From NCBI GenBank assembly GCA_000967895.1, contig FO203512.1:755582-819581 (forward strand): a stretch of DNA of 64,000 nt. The letters run 5' to 3'. A program made the translations under genes and the position numbers. Each line of letters opens with the position of its first letter. The first letter of the stretch is position 1. The notes below the pieces were generated by a model. That model searched no databases, was not told the origin of the DNA, and saw only the letters and a list, made by a program, of their open reading frames with translations. This DNA comes from Oleispira antarctica RB-8. Its GTDB lineage: Bacteria; Pseudomonadota; Gammaproteobacteria; Pseudomonadales; Oceanobacteraceae. Positions 9,588 to 19,280 of this stretch are shown here, one piece after another.

Positions 9588-12500
9588 ATGCCAAAACGTA
9601 CCGACATAAAAAGTATCCTAATCATTGGCGCTGGTCCGATCATTATCGGCCAGGCTTGTGAATTCGATTACTCTGGCGCACAGGCTTGTAAAGCCCTGCG
9701 TGAAGAAGGATTCCGCGTTATTCTTGTGAACTCTAACCCAGCCACAATTATGACCGACCCAGCAATGGCTGACGCAACGTATATCGAACCGATTACGGTT
9801 GATACGGTTGCTCGCATCATTGAAAAAGAACGCCCAGACGCATTATTGCCAACGATGGGTGGCCAGACAGCTCTTAACTGCGCACTCGGTTTAGAAGCTG
9901 CAGGTATCTTAGAAAAATTCAACGTTGAAATGATCGGTGCTAACGCCGACGTGATCGACAAAGCCGAAGACCGTGGCCGTTTTGATAAAGCGATGAAAGC
10001 GATTGGTCTTGAGTGTCCGCGTGCAGGTTTCGCTCACACAATGGCTGAAGCTTTTGAAGTTCAAAAAGATCTTGGCTTCCCTTGTATTATTCGTCCTTCT
10101 TTTACTATGGGGGGTACCGGTGGTGGTATCGCGTATAACAAAGAAGAGTTCGAAGAAATTTGTACCCGTGGTATCGATTTATCGCCTACCAGTGAAATTC
10201 TTATCGATGAGTCATTAATCGGTTGGAAAGAATATGAGATGGAAGTTGTTCGCGACAAGAAAGACAACTGCATCATCATTTGTTCTATCGAAAACTTTGA
10301 TGCTATGGGTGTTCATACCGGTGACTCGATCACGGTTGCACCTGCTCAGACATTGTCTGATAAAGAATTACAAATCATGCGTGACGCCTCTTTGGCTGTA
10401 TTGCGTGAAATCGGCGTAGAAACCGGTGGTTCTAACGTTCAGTTTGGTATCAATCCAAAAGACGGCCGTATGGTTGTGATCGAGATGAACCCTCGTGTTT
10501 CTCGTTCTTCTGCCTTGGCGTCTAAAGCAACCGGTTTCCCGATTGCCCGTATCGCCGCTAAGTTAGCGATTGGTTATACCCTTGATGAGCTACAAAACGA
10601 AATTACCGGTGGCGCAACTCCGGCTTCGTTTGAGCCTTCAATCGATTATGTTGTTACTAAGATTCCTCGTTTCACGTTCGAGAAATTCCCGAACGCTGAT
10701 GGTCGCTTAACTACACAGATGAAGTCTGTTGGTGAAGTGATGGCGATGGGTCGTACTCAGCAAGAATCTCTACAGAAAGCCCTTCGTGGTCTTGAAGTCG
10801 GCGTAAACGGTTTTGATCCAATTATCGACATCACGGCTGAAGGCGCGATGGATAAGATCATTTCTGAGCTTAAAACTCCGGGTGCAGATCGCATCTGGTA
10901 CATCGGTGATGCCTTCCGCGCTGGTTTAAGTGTTGACGAAATCTACCAGTATTCACACGTAGACCCGTGGTTCTTAGTGCAGATCGAAGATCTGATTAAA
11001 GATGAAGCTGATGTTGCTCAAAGCAGCCTAACGTCGATGGATGCAGATCGCATTTACCGTCTAAAGCGTAAAGGTTTTGCCGATGCCCGTTTAGCTGAAT
11101 TGCTAGGGGTATCTGAAAAAGCATTCCGCAAGACACGTCAGAAATTAGGCATTCGCCCTGTTTATAAGCGTGTTGACACGTGTGCGGCTGAATTCGCGAC
11201 CGATACAGCTTATATGTACTCTACTTATGAAGAAGAGTGCGAAGCAAACCCAACGGATAAAGATAAAATCATCGTTCTTGGTGGTGGTCCTAACCGTATT
11301 GGCCAGGGTATCGAATTCGATTATTGCTGTGTTCACGCGGCGTTTGCAGCGAAAGAATTAGGTTACGAAGCCATTATGGTTAACTGTAACCCTGAGACTG
11401 TTTCTACCGATTATGATACGTCTGATCGCTTATACTTCGAGCCAGTAACACTGGAAGATGTATTAGAAATTGTTGATAAAGAGAAGCCAAAAGGCGTTAT
11501 TGTGCAGTACGGTGGCCAAACGCCATTGAAACTCGCTGAAGAATTAGAAGCCGCTGGCGTACCGATTATTGGTACTTCTCCAGAAGCGATTGACCGTGCT
11601 GAAGACCGTGAGCGTTTCCAGCAAATGATTCAACGCTTAGGTCTAAAGCAGCCAGTAAACGCAACTGTTCGCTCGACTGAGGAAGCCGTAACGAAAGCCG
11701 CTGAAATTGGTTATCCGTTAGTGGTTCGTCCTTCTTATGTATTGGGCGGTCGTGCGATGGAAATCGTTAATAATGAAACATCACTGCGTCGTTATATGCG
11801 CGAAGCGGTACAAGTTTCTAACGATTCTCCAGTATTGCTTGATTACTTCTTAAACCGTGCGATTGAAGTTGATATCGATGCGGTTTGTGATGGCGAGCAG
11901 GTTGTTATTGGCGCGATTATGCAGCACATTGAACAAGCGGGTATTCACTCGGGTGATTCGGCGTGTTCATTGCCTCCTTATAACTTGGCCGCTGATGTTC
12001 AAGACAAGATGCGTGATCAAGTTAAAGCGATGGCATTAGAGCTTGGTGTTGTTGGCTTAATGAATACTCAGCTAGCGTATCAAGATGGCGAAATTTATGT
12101 GATTGAGGTTAATCCTCGTGCATCACGTACTGTGCCATTCGTTTCTAAGTGCATCGGTACTTCGTTAGCGTCGATTGCTGCGAAAGTAATGATGGGCAAG
12201 AAGTTGTCTGAGCTTGGTTTCACTAAAGAAATTATTCCTAAGCACTTCTCTGTGAAAGAAGCGGTATTCCCGTTCAATAAGTTCCAGGGCGTAGATCCAA
12301 TCTTAGGCCCTGAAATGAAGTCGACCGGTGAAGTGATGGGCGCAGGCTCAACATTTGGTGAAGCTTTCTATAAAGCTCAGCTGGGTGCTGGCGAAAAGCT
12401 ACCAACAGAAGGTAAGGTATTTATCTCTGTACGAGACGCTGATAAAGACGGTGTTGTTGCGGTTGCCCAAGGGTTTGCTAAGTTAGGCTTTGAATTGGTT

Positions 12501-12812
12501 GCTACTGGCGGCACGTTCAAGAAGCTAACCGAAGCGGGTCTTACGGTTGAACGTATTAACAAGGTAAACGAAGCACGTCCTAACGTTGTTGATGCTATCA
12601 AGAACGATGAGATTGCGTTAATTGTGAATACCACTGAAGGCCCTATTGCTATTGCAGATTCTGCCGATATTCGTCGTAGTGCATTGCAGCATAAAGTGTA
12701 TTACACAACGACTCTTGCCGGTGCAGAAGCCGTGGTTGAAGGATTGAACGCCGAAGGTCTAAATGACGTTCGTAGTTTACAGGACATTCACGCAGCCATC
12801 TCTTCTCAATAG
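9588..12812 (+). CDS. carB: Carbamoyl-phosphate synthase large subunit
   Basis: This 1074-residue protein (E. coli CarB 1073) makes carbamoyl phosphate from bicarbonate, ATP and the ammonia delivered by CarA. It shows the typical internal duplication: two ATP-grasp halves, each opening with an IGQ(A/G)xEFDY motif (near residues 20-28 and 568-576), with GGTGGG and [11 protein letters not shown]-binding loops. The C-terminal MGS-like allosteric domain (about 935-1074) binds UMP/ornithine-type effectors in relatives. The ATG is preceded by GGGGA. It is co-directional and closely spaced with carA, so they are cotranscribed; greA follows after 52 bp. Confidence 0.98.
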
Positions 12813-12864
12813 AAGAGAGGCTGTGTCTCTTCTTTAGTAAGCACTAAAGGAAAAGGATTAAGTT

Positions 12865-13341
12865 ATGCAGAAGTATCCAATGACAGTTGAAGGTGAAAAT
12901 GCCCTTCAAGTAGAATTGAAAGAGTTAAAAACCGTTCAGCGTCCTGCAGTGATTAAAGATATTGCTCTGGCTCGTGAACATGGCGACTTGAAAGAAAACG
13001 CTGAATATCATGCCGCTCGTGAGCAGCAGGGTTTCATCGAAGGCCGAATTCAAGATATTGAAGGCAAGCTTTCAACCAGTCAGATTATTGATGTGAAAAC
13101 CATTCCTTATACCGGTAAGGTTTTCTTTGGTACGACAGTGACCATCATTAATCTTGATACTGACGCTACGGTAACTTACCGTATTGTTGGTGATGATGAA
13201 GCGGATATTAAAAAGTCACGTATCTCTATTTCTTCACCGATTGCGCGTGCGCTTATTGGTAAAGAAGAGGGTGACGTGGTGGTTGTTCGAGTTCCAGCAG
13301 GTGATGTTGAGTATGAAATTGATAATGTAGAACATATCTAA
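12865..13341 (+). CDS. greA: Transcription elongation factor GreA
   Basis: A 158-residue protein, the usual GreA length. It binds in the RNA polymerase secondary channel and stimulates cleavage of backtracked transcripts. The N-terminal coiled coil carries [21 protein letters not shown], the GreA hallmark with the acidic tip residues (D and E of GDLKENAEY), and the C-terminal FKBP-like domain ends with [22 protein letters not shown] precedes the ATG. The carA-carB-greA order is shared with pseudomonads, where greA belongs to the car operon. A strong terminator follows. Confidence 0.97.
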   Translation: MQKYPMTVEGENALQVELKELKTVQRPAVIKDIALAREHGDLKENAEYHAAREQQGFIEGRIQDIEGKLSTSQIIDVKTIPYTGKVFFGTTVTIINLDTDATVTYRIVGDDEADIKKSRISISSPIARALIGKEEGDVVVVRVPAGDVEYEIDNVEHI

Positions 13342-13371
13342 TCATTTCAGTAGTACTGTATTTCAGCTGCA

Positions 13372-13410
13372 TAAAAAAGGTCGTATGTTATTCACATACG
13401 ACCTTTTTTT
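13372..13410 (+). terminator. Terminator after greA
   Basis: AAAAAAGGTCGTATG and CATACGACCTTTTTT form a long stem with a short loop (stem arms 13378-13387 and 13395-13404) flanked by A- and T-runs. The symmetry suggests bidirectional use for greA and the convergent hdfR. Confidence 0.92.
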
Positions 13411-13443
13411 ATGCCTGCTATTTAACCCTGTTTAAATTGTAGA

Positions 13444-14328
13444 TCATGTGTTCTCGCTGGGGGTTAGCGATTCGGCAGGTACGGGTTGTTCACCTTTGAT
13501 GGCATTAATGATTTTCTTAAAGCTCTCAAGGCGATCAGATTCCGTAATATAACTGGCGTATACCGAGCGAGAAATACTGGGCGTATCGGCAACAATATGC
13601 AGCTGTCCCAATTGGACATAAGGCATTAATAAACTTTCTGGTAAGAACGCAGAGCCACCGTTCGTTAATAGAAAATCCAAAGCAATACGACCGGTATTAG
13701 TATGCAATACGGCAGGCGGCGCTCCTGAAAATTGCTGTGCGTGTTGCACGTTAAATGCGGTTCCCCAATCAACCATTACATAATGATTTTGCATGGCGGT
13801 TTGCCAGCTATCAACTTTATGTGAGCTTGCTAAGAACAAGGGGACTTGGACAATTTCTTCCGTGCTGACTTCATCAATTTTAGGGGCATCAAAGGTAATC
13901 GCAATATCCAACGTGCGCTCTAACAGCTGGCGCGCAAGCGTGGTGGCAGTATGTGCTTCGGCGCGCATGGCAATACCAGGAAATTGACCGAATAATTTGC
14001 TTAGCTCGTGCTGCAGAAAGGCATCCCAAAGATTCGGCGTCGCGCCAATCGAGATTTGCTGATCTTGATTATTTGCAATGGCGACTTCTTGACGTATTCT
14101 TTGTACTAGAGTTAGATTAGCATTGGCCAGAGGGCGTAACTTTTCACCAGCAGGCGTTAAGCGGATGTTATTCCGCAGCCGTGTAAATAGCTGAACACCT
14201 AGCTGACTCTCTAGTTGACGAATACGAGTACTGACGGCCGCTTGAGTTAAATACAGGTTTTCTGCTGCTTTTCCGAAGTGTTTAGTATGGCTCACTTCAA
14301 GAAAAGTTCTTAATAATTCACTGTCCAT
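13444..14328 (-). CDS. hdfR: LysR-family regulator HdfR
   Basis: A 294-residue LysR-type regulator. The N-terminal winged helix-turn-helix (residues 1-60) reads MDSELLRTFLEVSHTKHFG then AAENLYLTQAAVSTRIRQLE, very close to E. coli HdfR, an H-NS-controlled regulator that represses flhDC in enterics. The SIGATPNLWDAFL segment near residue 92 corresponds to FSIGASASLWECML of HdfR. The rest is the substrate-binding-like effector domain. It is divergent from maoP, the same arrangement as hdfR-maoP (yifE) in E. coli, which strengthens the assignment. Whether it controls motility here is unknown. Confidence 0.88.
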   Translation of the reverse strand: MDSELLRTFLEVSHTKHFGKAAENLYLTQAAVSTRIRQLESQLGVQLFTRLRNNIRLTPAGEKLRPLANANLTLVQRIRQEVAIANNQDQQISIGATPNLWDAFLQHELSKLFGQFPGIAMRAEAHTATTLARQLLERTLDIAITFDAPKIDEVSTEEIVQVPLFLASSHKVDSWQTAMQNHYVMVDWGTAFNVQHAQQFSGAPPAVLHTNTGRIALDFLLTNGGSAFLPESLLMPYVQLGQLHIVADTPSISRSVYASYITESDRLESFKKIINAIKGEQPVPAESLTPSENT

Positions 14329-14442
14329 TTGTCTTCTAATTGTCTTCTATTAAGGTGCTTATCTTAACGATAAATATATATTGATTTACCCCATCCTACC
14401 ATAAATACATACTCGCGTTTCTGGTAGGCAAAGGTAGTTATC

Positions 14443-14784
14443 ATGGAAACTTTAGTAGGTCTTAACAAGACAGAGTTCTTTCCGTATTACGATGATATGC
14501 ACTTCCCTTATGGATTTGCACGCAGTGGTTACTTTACGAAGAGGCAGGCTGAAATATTAACATCTTATGGTCGACATCTAAGAGAGCTGTGGACTGAAGA
14601 GGTTTTGCCAAAAAATAAAGTAGAAAAAAGTTTTGTAAAAGTGTGCCAAGGCAAGGCGGCCGCTGAAAGTGAAATAGAAAAAACATGGCTCGCGTACTTG
14701 GGAGCGGTGAAGCAAGTGACTAGTACTATGTACACGTCGTACTGGCATGATGTAGACGATTCAACAACTGAACACATAGATTAA
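14443..14784 (+). CDS. maoP: MaoP (DUF413) Ori-macrodomain protein
   Basis: A 113-residue protein of the DUF413/MaoP (YifE) family. The blocks [20 protein letters not shown] and [19 protein letters not shown] align with [20 protein letters not shown] and FVAVCRGEREPVTEAERVW of E. coli MaoP, which with the site maoS organises the chromosomal Ori macrodomain. AAAGG is 8 nt before the ATG. It is divergent from hdfR, as in E. coli. The stop lies 10 bp before rimK, so it heads the rimK cluster here. A maoS-like site could not be picked out by eye in the 114-bp intergenic region. Confidence 0.88.
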   Translation: METLVGLNKTEFFPYYDDMHFPYGFARSGYFTKRQAEILTSYGRHLRELWTEEVLPKNKVEKSFVKVCQGKAAAESEIEKTWLAYLGAVKQVTSTMYTSYWHDVDDSTTEHID

Positions 14785-14794
14785 GGATACAAAA

Positions 14795-15700
14795 ATGAAG
14801 ATTGCAATTTTATCGAGAAACAAAAAATTATATTCAACGCGTCGCTTAAAAGAAGAAGCGGAAGCGCGAGGCCATGAAGTCGACGTTATCGATACTCTGC
14901 ATTGCTACATGGACATCACTTCGAATAACCCAGTTGTGCGTTATAAAGGCGAGCCATTACCGCATTATGATGCTGTTATTCCACGTATTGGTGCCTCGGT
15001 TACGTTTTATGGCACAGCGGTTGTGCGCCAGTTTGAAATGATGGGAACCTTTGCCGTGAATGAATCGGTAGCGATTAGCCGTTCTCGCGATAAATTGCGC
15101 TCTTTGCAGTTGTTGTCTCGTAAAGGTGTTGGTTTGCCTCGCACAGGTTTTGCTAACCGCCCTGATAACATCAAAGATTTGATCAAGAATGTCGGTGGTG
15201 CACCGCTAGTCGTTAAGCTATTGGAAGGTACTCAAGGCATTGGTGTGGTATTGGCCGATACGAACAAAGCGGCTGAAAGTATTATTGAAGCGTTCATGGG
15301 TCTTAATGCCAATATTTTGGTACAAGAGTTTATTAAAGAAGCCGGTGGTGCTGATATTCGTTGTTTAGTGGTTGGCGATAAAGTCGTTGCAGCGATGAAG
15401 CGTCAAGGTGCAGAAGGCGAATTCCGTTCTAACTTGCACCGTGGTGGTACGGCTGAAGTGATTAAGCTTACTCCTGCTGAGCGTGCGACAGCGGTTAATT
15501 CTGCCAAGATCATGGGCTTAGGCGTGTGTGGTGTTGATATTTTACGTTCGAAAAATGGCCCTGTTGTGATGGAAGTTAACTCATCCCCAGGTCTTGAAGG
15601 TATCGAATTAGCAACCGGTAAGAACGTAGCAGCATTGATCTACGATTACATTGAAAAAACAGCTAAGCCACATAAAACTAAAACTCGTGGAGAGGGTTAG
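14795..15700 (+). CDS. rimK: Ribosomal S6 modification alpha-L-glutamate ligase RimK
   Basis: A 301-residue ATP-grasp ligase (E. coli RimK 300) that adds glutamate to the C-terminus of ribosomal protein S6 and can make poly-alpha-glutamate. The N-terminus ([21 protein letters not shown]) and [20 protein letters not shown] match RimK. The ATP-grasp part shows [37 protein letters not shown] and [19 protein letters not shown] precedes the ATG. It is followed 5 bp later by a deacylase-like gene and further on by a RimB-type protease gene. Confidence 0.96.
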   Translation: MKIAILSRNKKLYSTRRLKEEAEARGHEVDVIDTLHCYMDITSNNPVVRYKGEPLPHYDAVIPRIGASVTFYGTAVVRQFEMMGTFAVNESVAISRSRDKLRSLQLLSRKGVGLPRTGFANRPDNIKDLIKNVGGAPLVVKLLEGTQGIGVVLADTNKAAESIIEAFMGLNANILVQEFIKEAGGADIRCLVVGDKVVAAMKRQGAEGEFRSNLHRGGTAEVIKLTPAERATAVNSAKIMGLGVCGVDILRSKNGPVVMEVNSSPGLEGIELATGKNVAALIYDYIEKTAKPHKTKTRGEG

Positions 15701-15705
15701 AAATA

Positions 15706-16716
15706 ATGAAGGAATTAACCATAGGCGGAGTCGCTATACTGCCAGGGGAGAGTAAAAAGATTGATCTCCCTGTTGTGCGCTTGTATACCGATACCGAGAT
15801 AAAGATGCCGGTTTACGTCAAGCGTTCGCGTAAAGACGGTCCGGTAATCTTTGTCAGTGCCGCCGTGCATGGTGATGAGTTGAATGGTGTTGAAATCATT
15901 CGCCGCTTGATTCGTCGTCGCACGCTTAAATTGAAAAAAGGTACGTTGATCTTCGTTCCTATGGTTAATGTCTATGGCGTCTTAAACCAAAGCCGCTATA
16001 TGCCTGATCGCCGAGATCTGAACCGAGTATTTCCAGGTTCGGCGCGGGGTTCATTAGCAGGACGTTTAGCGCACATATTTCTGAGTGAAATTGTGAGTAA
16101 GTGTGACTACGGTATAGACCTTCATACCGGCGCAATTCACCGCAGTAACTTACCGCAGGTAAGAGCGAACTTGGACGATGCGGAAACGCGTGAAATGGCT
16201 GAAAAGTTTGGCGTACCTGTATTGCTTAACTCTAACTTGCGTGATGGTTCTTTGCGTGAATCTGCGGTAGAGCATGGCGTAAAAATATTGCTGTATGAAG
16301 CAGGCGAAGCGTTGCGATTTGATGAGCTGTCGATTCGTGCAGGCGAGAAAGGTGTGCTTAACGTACTTGCTCACCTAGACATGATTGCAAAGCGTAAATC
16401 ATCGAATAAAAAGATTACGCCTTTTATTGCTTACAGCAGTTCTTGGGTACGCGCGGTTACCAGTGGTTTTGTTGATAACAAAGTTCAAAATGGCGACCAT
16501 GTTGCTAAAGGACAGGTATTGGCTGAAATCGGTGATTCGTTTGGTGAGGTACAAAGTGAAGTCCTTGCGGGTCGTGAAGGGATTGTTATTGGTAAACAAA
16601 ACATTCCTTTAGTGCAAGAAGGTGACGCAATGTTTCACATTGCTTACTTTAAAGAAAGTGATGACGTTGCAGGTAACATAGAAGACCTTGCAGATAATCT
16701 ATTAGACAGTGAATAA
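15706..16716 (+). CDS. Succinylglutamate desuccinylase/aspartoacylase family hydrolase
   Basis: A 336-residue M14-like zinc hydrolase of the AstE/AspA superfamily. Likely zinc ligands are His55 and Glu58 in VHGDELNG and His140 in GIDLHTGA; the catalytic acid is probably in the EAGE block at 198-201. The C-terminal part (about 250-330) looks like a biotinyl-lipoyl-type beta domain (VRAVTSGFVDNKVQNGDHV). No ast operon genes surround it, so arginine succinyltransferase breakdown is unlikely. Its tight spacing to rimK suggests it acts on an N-acyl or glutamyl compound connected with RimK products; this is inference. Confidence 0.85.
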   Translation: MKELTIGGVAILPGESKKIDLPVVRLYTDTEIKMPVYVKRSRKDGPVIFVSAAVHGDELNGVEIIRRLIRRRTLKLKKGTLIFVPMVNVYGVLNQSRYMPDRRDLNRVFPGSARGSLAGRLAHIFLSEIVSKCDYGIDLHTGAIHRSNLPQVRANLDDAETREMAEKFGVPVLLNSNLRDGSLRESAVEHGVKILLYEAGEALRFDELSIRAGEKGVLNVLAHLDMIAKRKSSNKKITPFIAYSSSWVRAVTSGFVDNKVQNGDHVAKGQVLAEIGDSFGEVQSEVLAGREGIVIGKQNIPLVQEGDAMFHIAYFKESDDVAGNIEDLADNLLDSE

Positions 16717-16737
16717 AATACAATAAAGAGGTGAGTT

Positions 16738-17259
16738 GTGGAGTTTGTTGAGCACATAAAAATACCCTTATCAATCGCACTGCTGTTAACAGCCGTGAGT
16801 TATTTTGTTGTGAAATCTATGATTAAACGCCTAGTGCGTAAAATAGGTCGCGAGAAAAGAATTGCGGTGCGAAGGGTGCAATACGTACAGTTTATTTTAA
16901 CGGGCTTCTGGACAATAGTAACTCTCGCAATATTAGGGGTTGTCACAGGCTTCAATTATCAAGATGTTGGCTTAATATTTACGTCAATATTTGCTGTGCT
17001 AGGCGTTGCTTTATTTGCTCAGTGGTCCATTTTAAGTAATGTGACCGCGAGTGTCATCGTGTTCTTCTTCTTTCCCTATCATGTTGGTGATCATGTGAAA
17101 GTGATTGACGGGGAAAATACCATTGAAGGTATTATTCACGAGATTACATTATTTCATGTGATCTTAAAATTTGAAGAAACACTGATTACTTACCCCAACT
17201 CACTGGTCTTTCAAAAAGCGGTAGTCATCACCAAAGATAAAGGTGCGAAGATGTTATGA
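16738..17259 (+). CDS. Short MscS-like mechanosensitive channel protein
   Basis: A 173-residue inner-membrane protein with a GTG start after AAAGAGG. It has an N-terminal membrane helix (about 8-26), a basic linker (KRLVRKIGREKR), two more helices (about 50-110) and a short beta domain (YHVGDHVKVIDGENTIEGIIHEI) typical of MscS. It keeps the pore-helix/beta-domain core but lacks most of the C-terminal cytoplasmic domain of E. coli MscS (286 residues). It overlaps the next gene by 4 bp (ATGA), so they are translationally coupled. A full-length mscS lies separately at 37.4 kb. Confidence 0.85.
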   Translation: MEFVEHIKIPLSIALLLTAVSYFVVKSMIKRLVRKIGREKRIAVRRVQYVQFILTGFWTIVTLAILGVVTGFNYQDVGLIFTSIFAVLGVALFAQWSILSNVTASVIVFFFFPYHVGDHVKVIDGENTIEGIIHEITLFHVILKFEETLITYPNSLVFQKAVVITKDKGAKML

Positions 17260-17687
17260 AGAAGATAGTGATTGGTGTATTGGAAACTTGTAGTCTGCCA
17301 GAATTAAATATTTCTGATCTACAAATCAGAATTGATACTGGTGCAAAAACATCGTCATTGCATGTAGATGATATAAAAAGAGAAAGACGTGGCGGGCGCT
17401 TAGGCGTGAGCTTCACACTTCATCCTGATATATATGATGTAGATGTTGTGACTAATTGTTGGGCGCCTGTAAGCGATGTACGTCGTATTAAGTCTTCTAA
17501 TGGTGCCATAGAGCAGCGTTTGATTATTAAGACAACGTTAGTGATGCATACCGTAGAAAAAGAAATTGAAATAACCTTAACCAATCGCTCTGACATGAGT
17601 TATTTAATGCTGTTAGGCCGAGAAGGTATGGGGAAAGACTTTTTAGTTGATCCTTCTCAAACATTTTTAGTTTCTGAAGGGACGTAG
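17256..17687 (+). CDS. RimB-type retropepsin-like protease (COG4067)
   Basis: A 143-residue protein of the family once labelled ATP-dependent zinc protease (PF05618), structurally retropepsin-like. The active-site triad DTGA (27-30) sits in IRIDTGAKTSSLH, and LLGREGM near residue 122 matches the second conserved loop. Members next to rimK in Pseudomonas are called RimB and work with RimA and RimK in controlling S6 glutamylation. Here it lies in the rimK cluster, coupled by a 4-bp overlap to the MscS-like gene. I infer a RimB-like role; no rimA was recognised. Confidence 0.85.
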   Translation: MKKIVIGVLETCSLPELNISDLQIRIDTGAKTSSLHVDDIKRERRGGRLGVSFTLHPDIYDVDVVTNCWAPVSDVRRIKSSNGAIEQRLIIKTTLVMHTVEKEIEITLTNRSDMSYLMLLGREGMGKDFLVDPSQTFLVSEGT

Positions 17688-17693
17688 ATAGTC

Positions 17694-19037
17694 ATGATGA
17701 TGAAGGTTGAAGACGTTGTATTAGATGTCAATATGGAAGAGTTAGTCGCAAAAATATTGCTGAATAAACAGCCTGAAGAATATTTTGATACGATAAAAAA
17801 ACTAACCATATTTCAGCAAGTACAATTAATAGAGTCTTTGCCTGCAGAGATTAGATTAAATATATGGCATTGCATTGATCCACTAAATTGGTGGTCTTTG
17901 ATTGGTTACTTGCAAGCAGAGACGAGTAAAAACCTTATTCGTTCTTTGCCTGTTGAAGAACATTCCAAGCTGCAAAAGGTTGCGATAGCCGCTGAAGTAT
18001 TATTACTCGCGGATAAACTGCCTAAGTCGCTGATCGATGCGATCATGCTTGACCAGGATGAAAAATCTTCACTAGAGTTTCAGCAAGCGTTAACCTATTC
18101 AGATGATCAAGTAGGACGCTTTGCACACCGTAATATTTTACGGGTAAGAAAGGGCATTTCGATTGCTTCAGTTATCGATCGCTTAAAAAGAAAAGATTTT
18201 ATCTCAGCGGTATTCATGGTTGATAGTGAGCGTAATTTATTAGGCTATATTCCTATCGCTGCGCTGTTCAATAATGATGAGAATGACATTGTTGATGATG
18301 TTGCAAGGCCCGTGCAAAGTGTTGAACATGACTCACGAGTCAGTGTTATTGCGACGACGCGCCAGTTTGAAGAAGGTATGGATTATTTGCCCGTTGTAGA
18401 GAATGGCAAGGTAACAGCGGCTATTTCTATCTCGGTTATTTTGCATGAAGTACAAGCGAGCCTAACGAATAATACGATCAGTGAAGCACCAGTACAGGAT
18501 GAAGATTTGTTTGGCCCTGTTAATGTTGCTATGCGTGGTCGTGGTTTATGGCTGTGTATTAATCTGGCAACGGCATTTTTAGCCTCTTGGGTTATTGGGT
18601 TTTTTGAAGGTGCGATACAGCAAGTCGTTGCGCTGGCCATATTAATGCCCGTGGTTGCTAGTATGGGCGGTATTGCGGGCAGTCAAACACTCGCCGTTAC
18701 GGTAAGAGGCTTGGCGTTAAAGCGTATAACGACGGCGAATATTAAGCTTTTATACCGCAAAGAAATGAAAATTGCTTTGCTTAACGGAGTATTGATCGGT
18801 GCAATTATTGCGATGGTGGTCGCGTATTGGTTCGACTCTGTTCAGTTGGGACTTATTATTTTATGCGCTATTGTTGTTAACAGTTTTGCCGCTGCGGCAT
18901 CAGGAACCTATATTCCTTTTGTTCTAGAAAAAATGAATGTAGATCCAGCCGTCGCTTCAGCAGTGGTCTTAACCACCGTGACCGATGTGATTGGCTTTAC
19001 AATTTTCTTGGGTCTAGGGACCATTATATTTTTATAA
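17694..19037 (+). CDS. mgtE: MgtE-family magnesium transporter
   Basis: A 447-residue inner-membrane Mg2+ transporter/channel. Domain order fits MgtE: an acidic N-terminal helical domain (about 1-130), paired CBS domains (about 135-255, ending VVENGKVTAAISISVILHE) and five C-terminal membrane helices (about 280-447) with the conserved MPVVASMGGIAGSQTLAV and VLTTVTDVIGF pore segments. Three consecutive ATGs at 17694-17702 make the exact start uncertain by two residues. It is last in the rimK cluster. Mg2+ import beside ribosome modification genes suggests a shared ribosome or translation stress setting, as inference. Confidence 0.93.
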   Translation: MMMKVEDVVLDVNMEELVAKILLNKQPEEYFDTIKKLTIFQQVQLIESLPAEIRLNIWHCIDPLNWWSLIGYLQAETSKNLIRSLPVEEHSKLQKVAIAAEVLLLADKLPKSLIDAIMLDQDEKSSLEFQQALTYSDDQVGRFAHRNILRVRKGISIASVIDRLKRKDFISAVFMVDSERNLLGYIPIAALFNNDENDIVDDVARPVQSVEHDSRVSVIATTRQFEEGMDYLPVVENGKVTAAISISVILHEVQASLTNNTISEAPVQDEDLFGPVNVAMRGRGLWLCINLATAFLASWVIGFFEGAIQQVVALAILMPVVASMGGIAGSQTLAVTVRGLALKRITTANIKLLYRKEMKIALLNGVLIGAIIAMVVAYWFDSVQLGLIILCAIVVNSFAAAASGTYIPFVLEKMNVDPAVASAVVLTTVTDVIGFTIFLGLGTIIFL

Positions 19038-19070
19038 AATATCCTAAATACTGACTCTAGTTTGGATATT
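19038..19070 (+). terminator. Weak hairpin after mgtE
   Basis: AATATCC (19038-19044) pairs with GGATATT (19064-19070), extended by AAA/TTT, directly after the mgtE stop. There is no T-run, so termination is uncertain. The remaining bases up to speA (19281) hold no recognised gene and presumably the speA promoter. Confidence 0.35.
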
Positions 19071-19280
19071 ATCGGCCTGTGTTTAAAAGTATGAATGAGT
19101 AGCTAGATGCTTAGATTGATACTTAAACTTATTTGGAGTAAAGAGTGGAATGTTCTAGATTTCGGCTCTTTACTCAGGCAAAATCGCGCATCTTTTAACT
19201 ATCAAGATGCATTAATATTAGCCTCGCTTAGAGACTAAAATAATTTATTTTTTTGATACTGCTTTCGTTGGAGCCTACTA

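Noticed and set aside
15706-16716. AstE of the arginine succinyltransferase pathway
   Set aside because: No astCADB genes nearby and the context is rimK; only the family name is kept.
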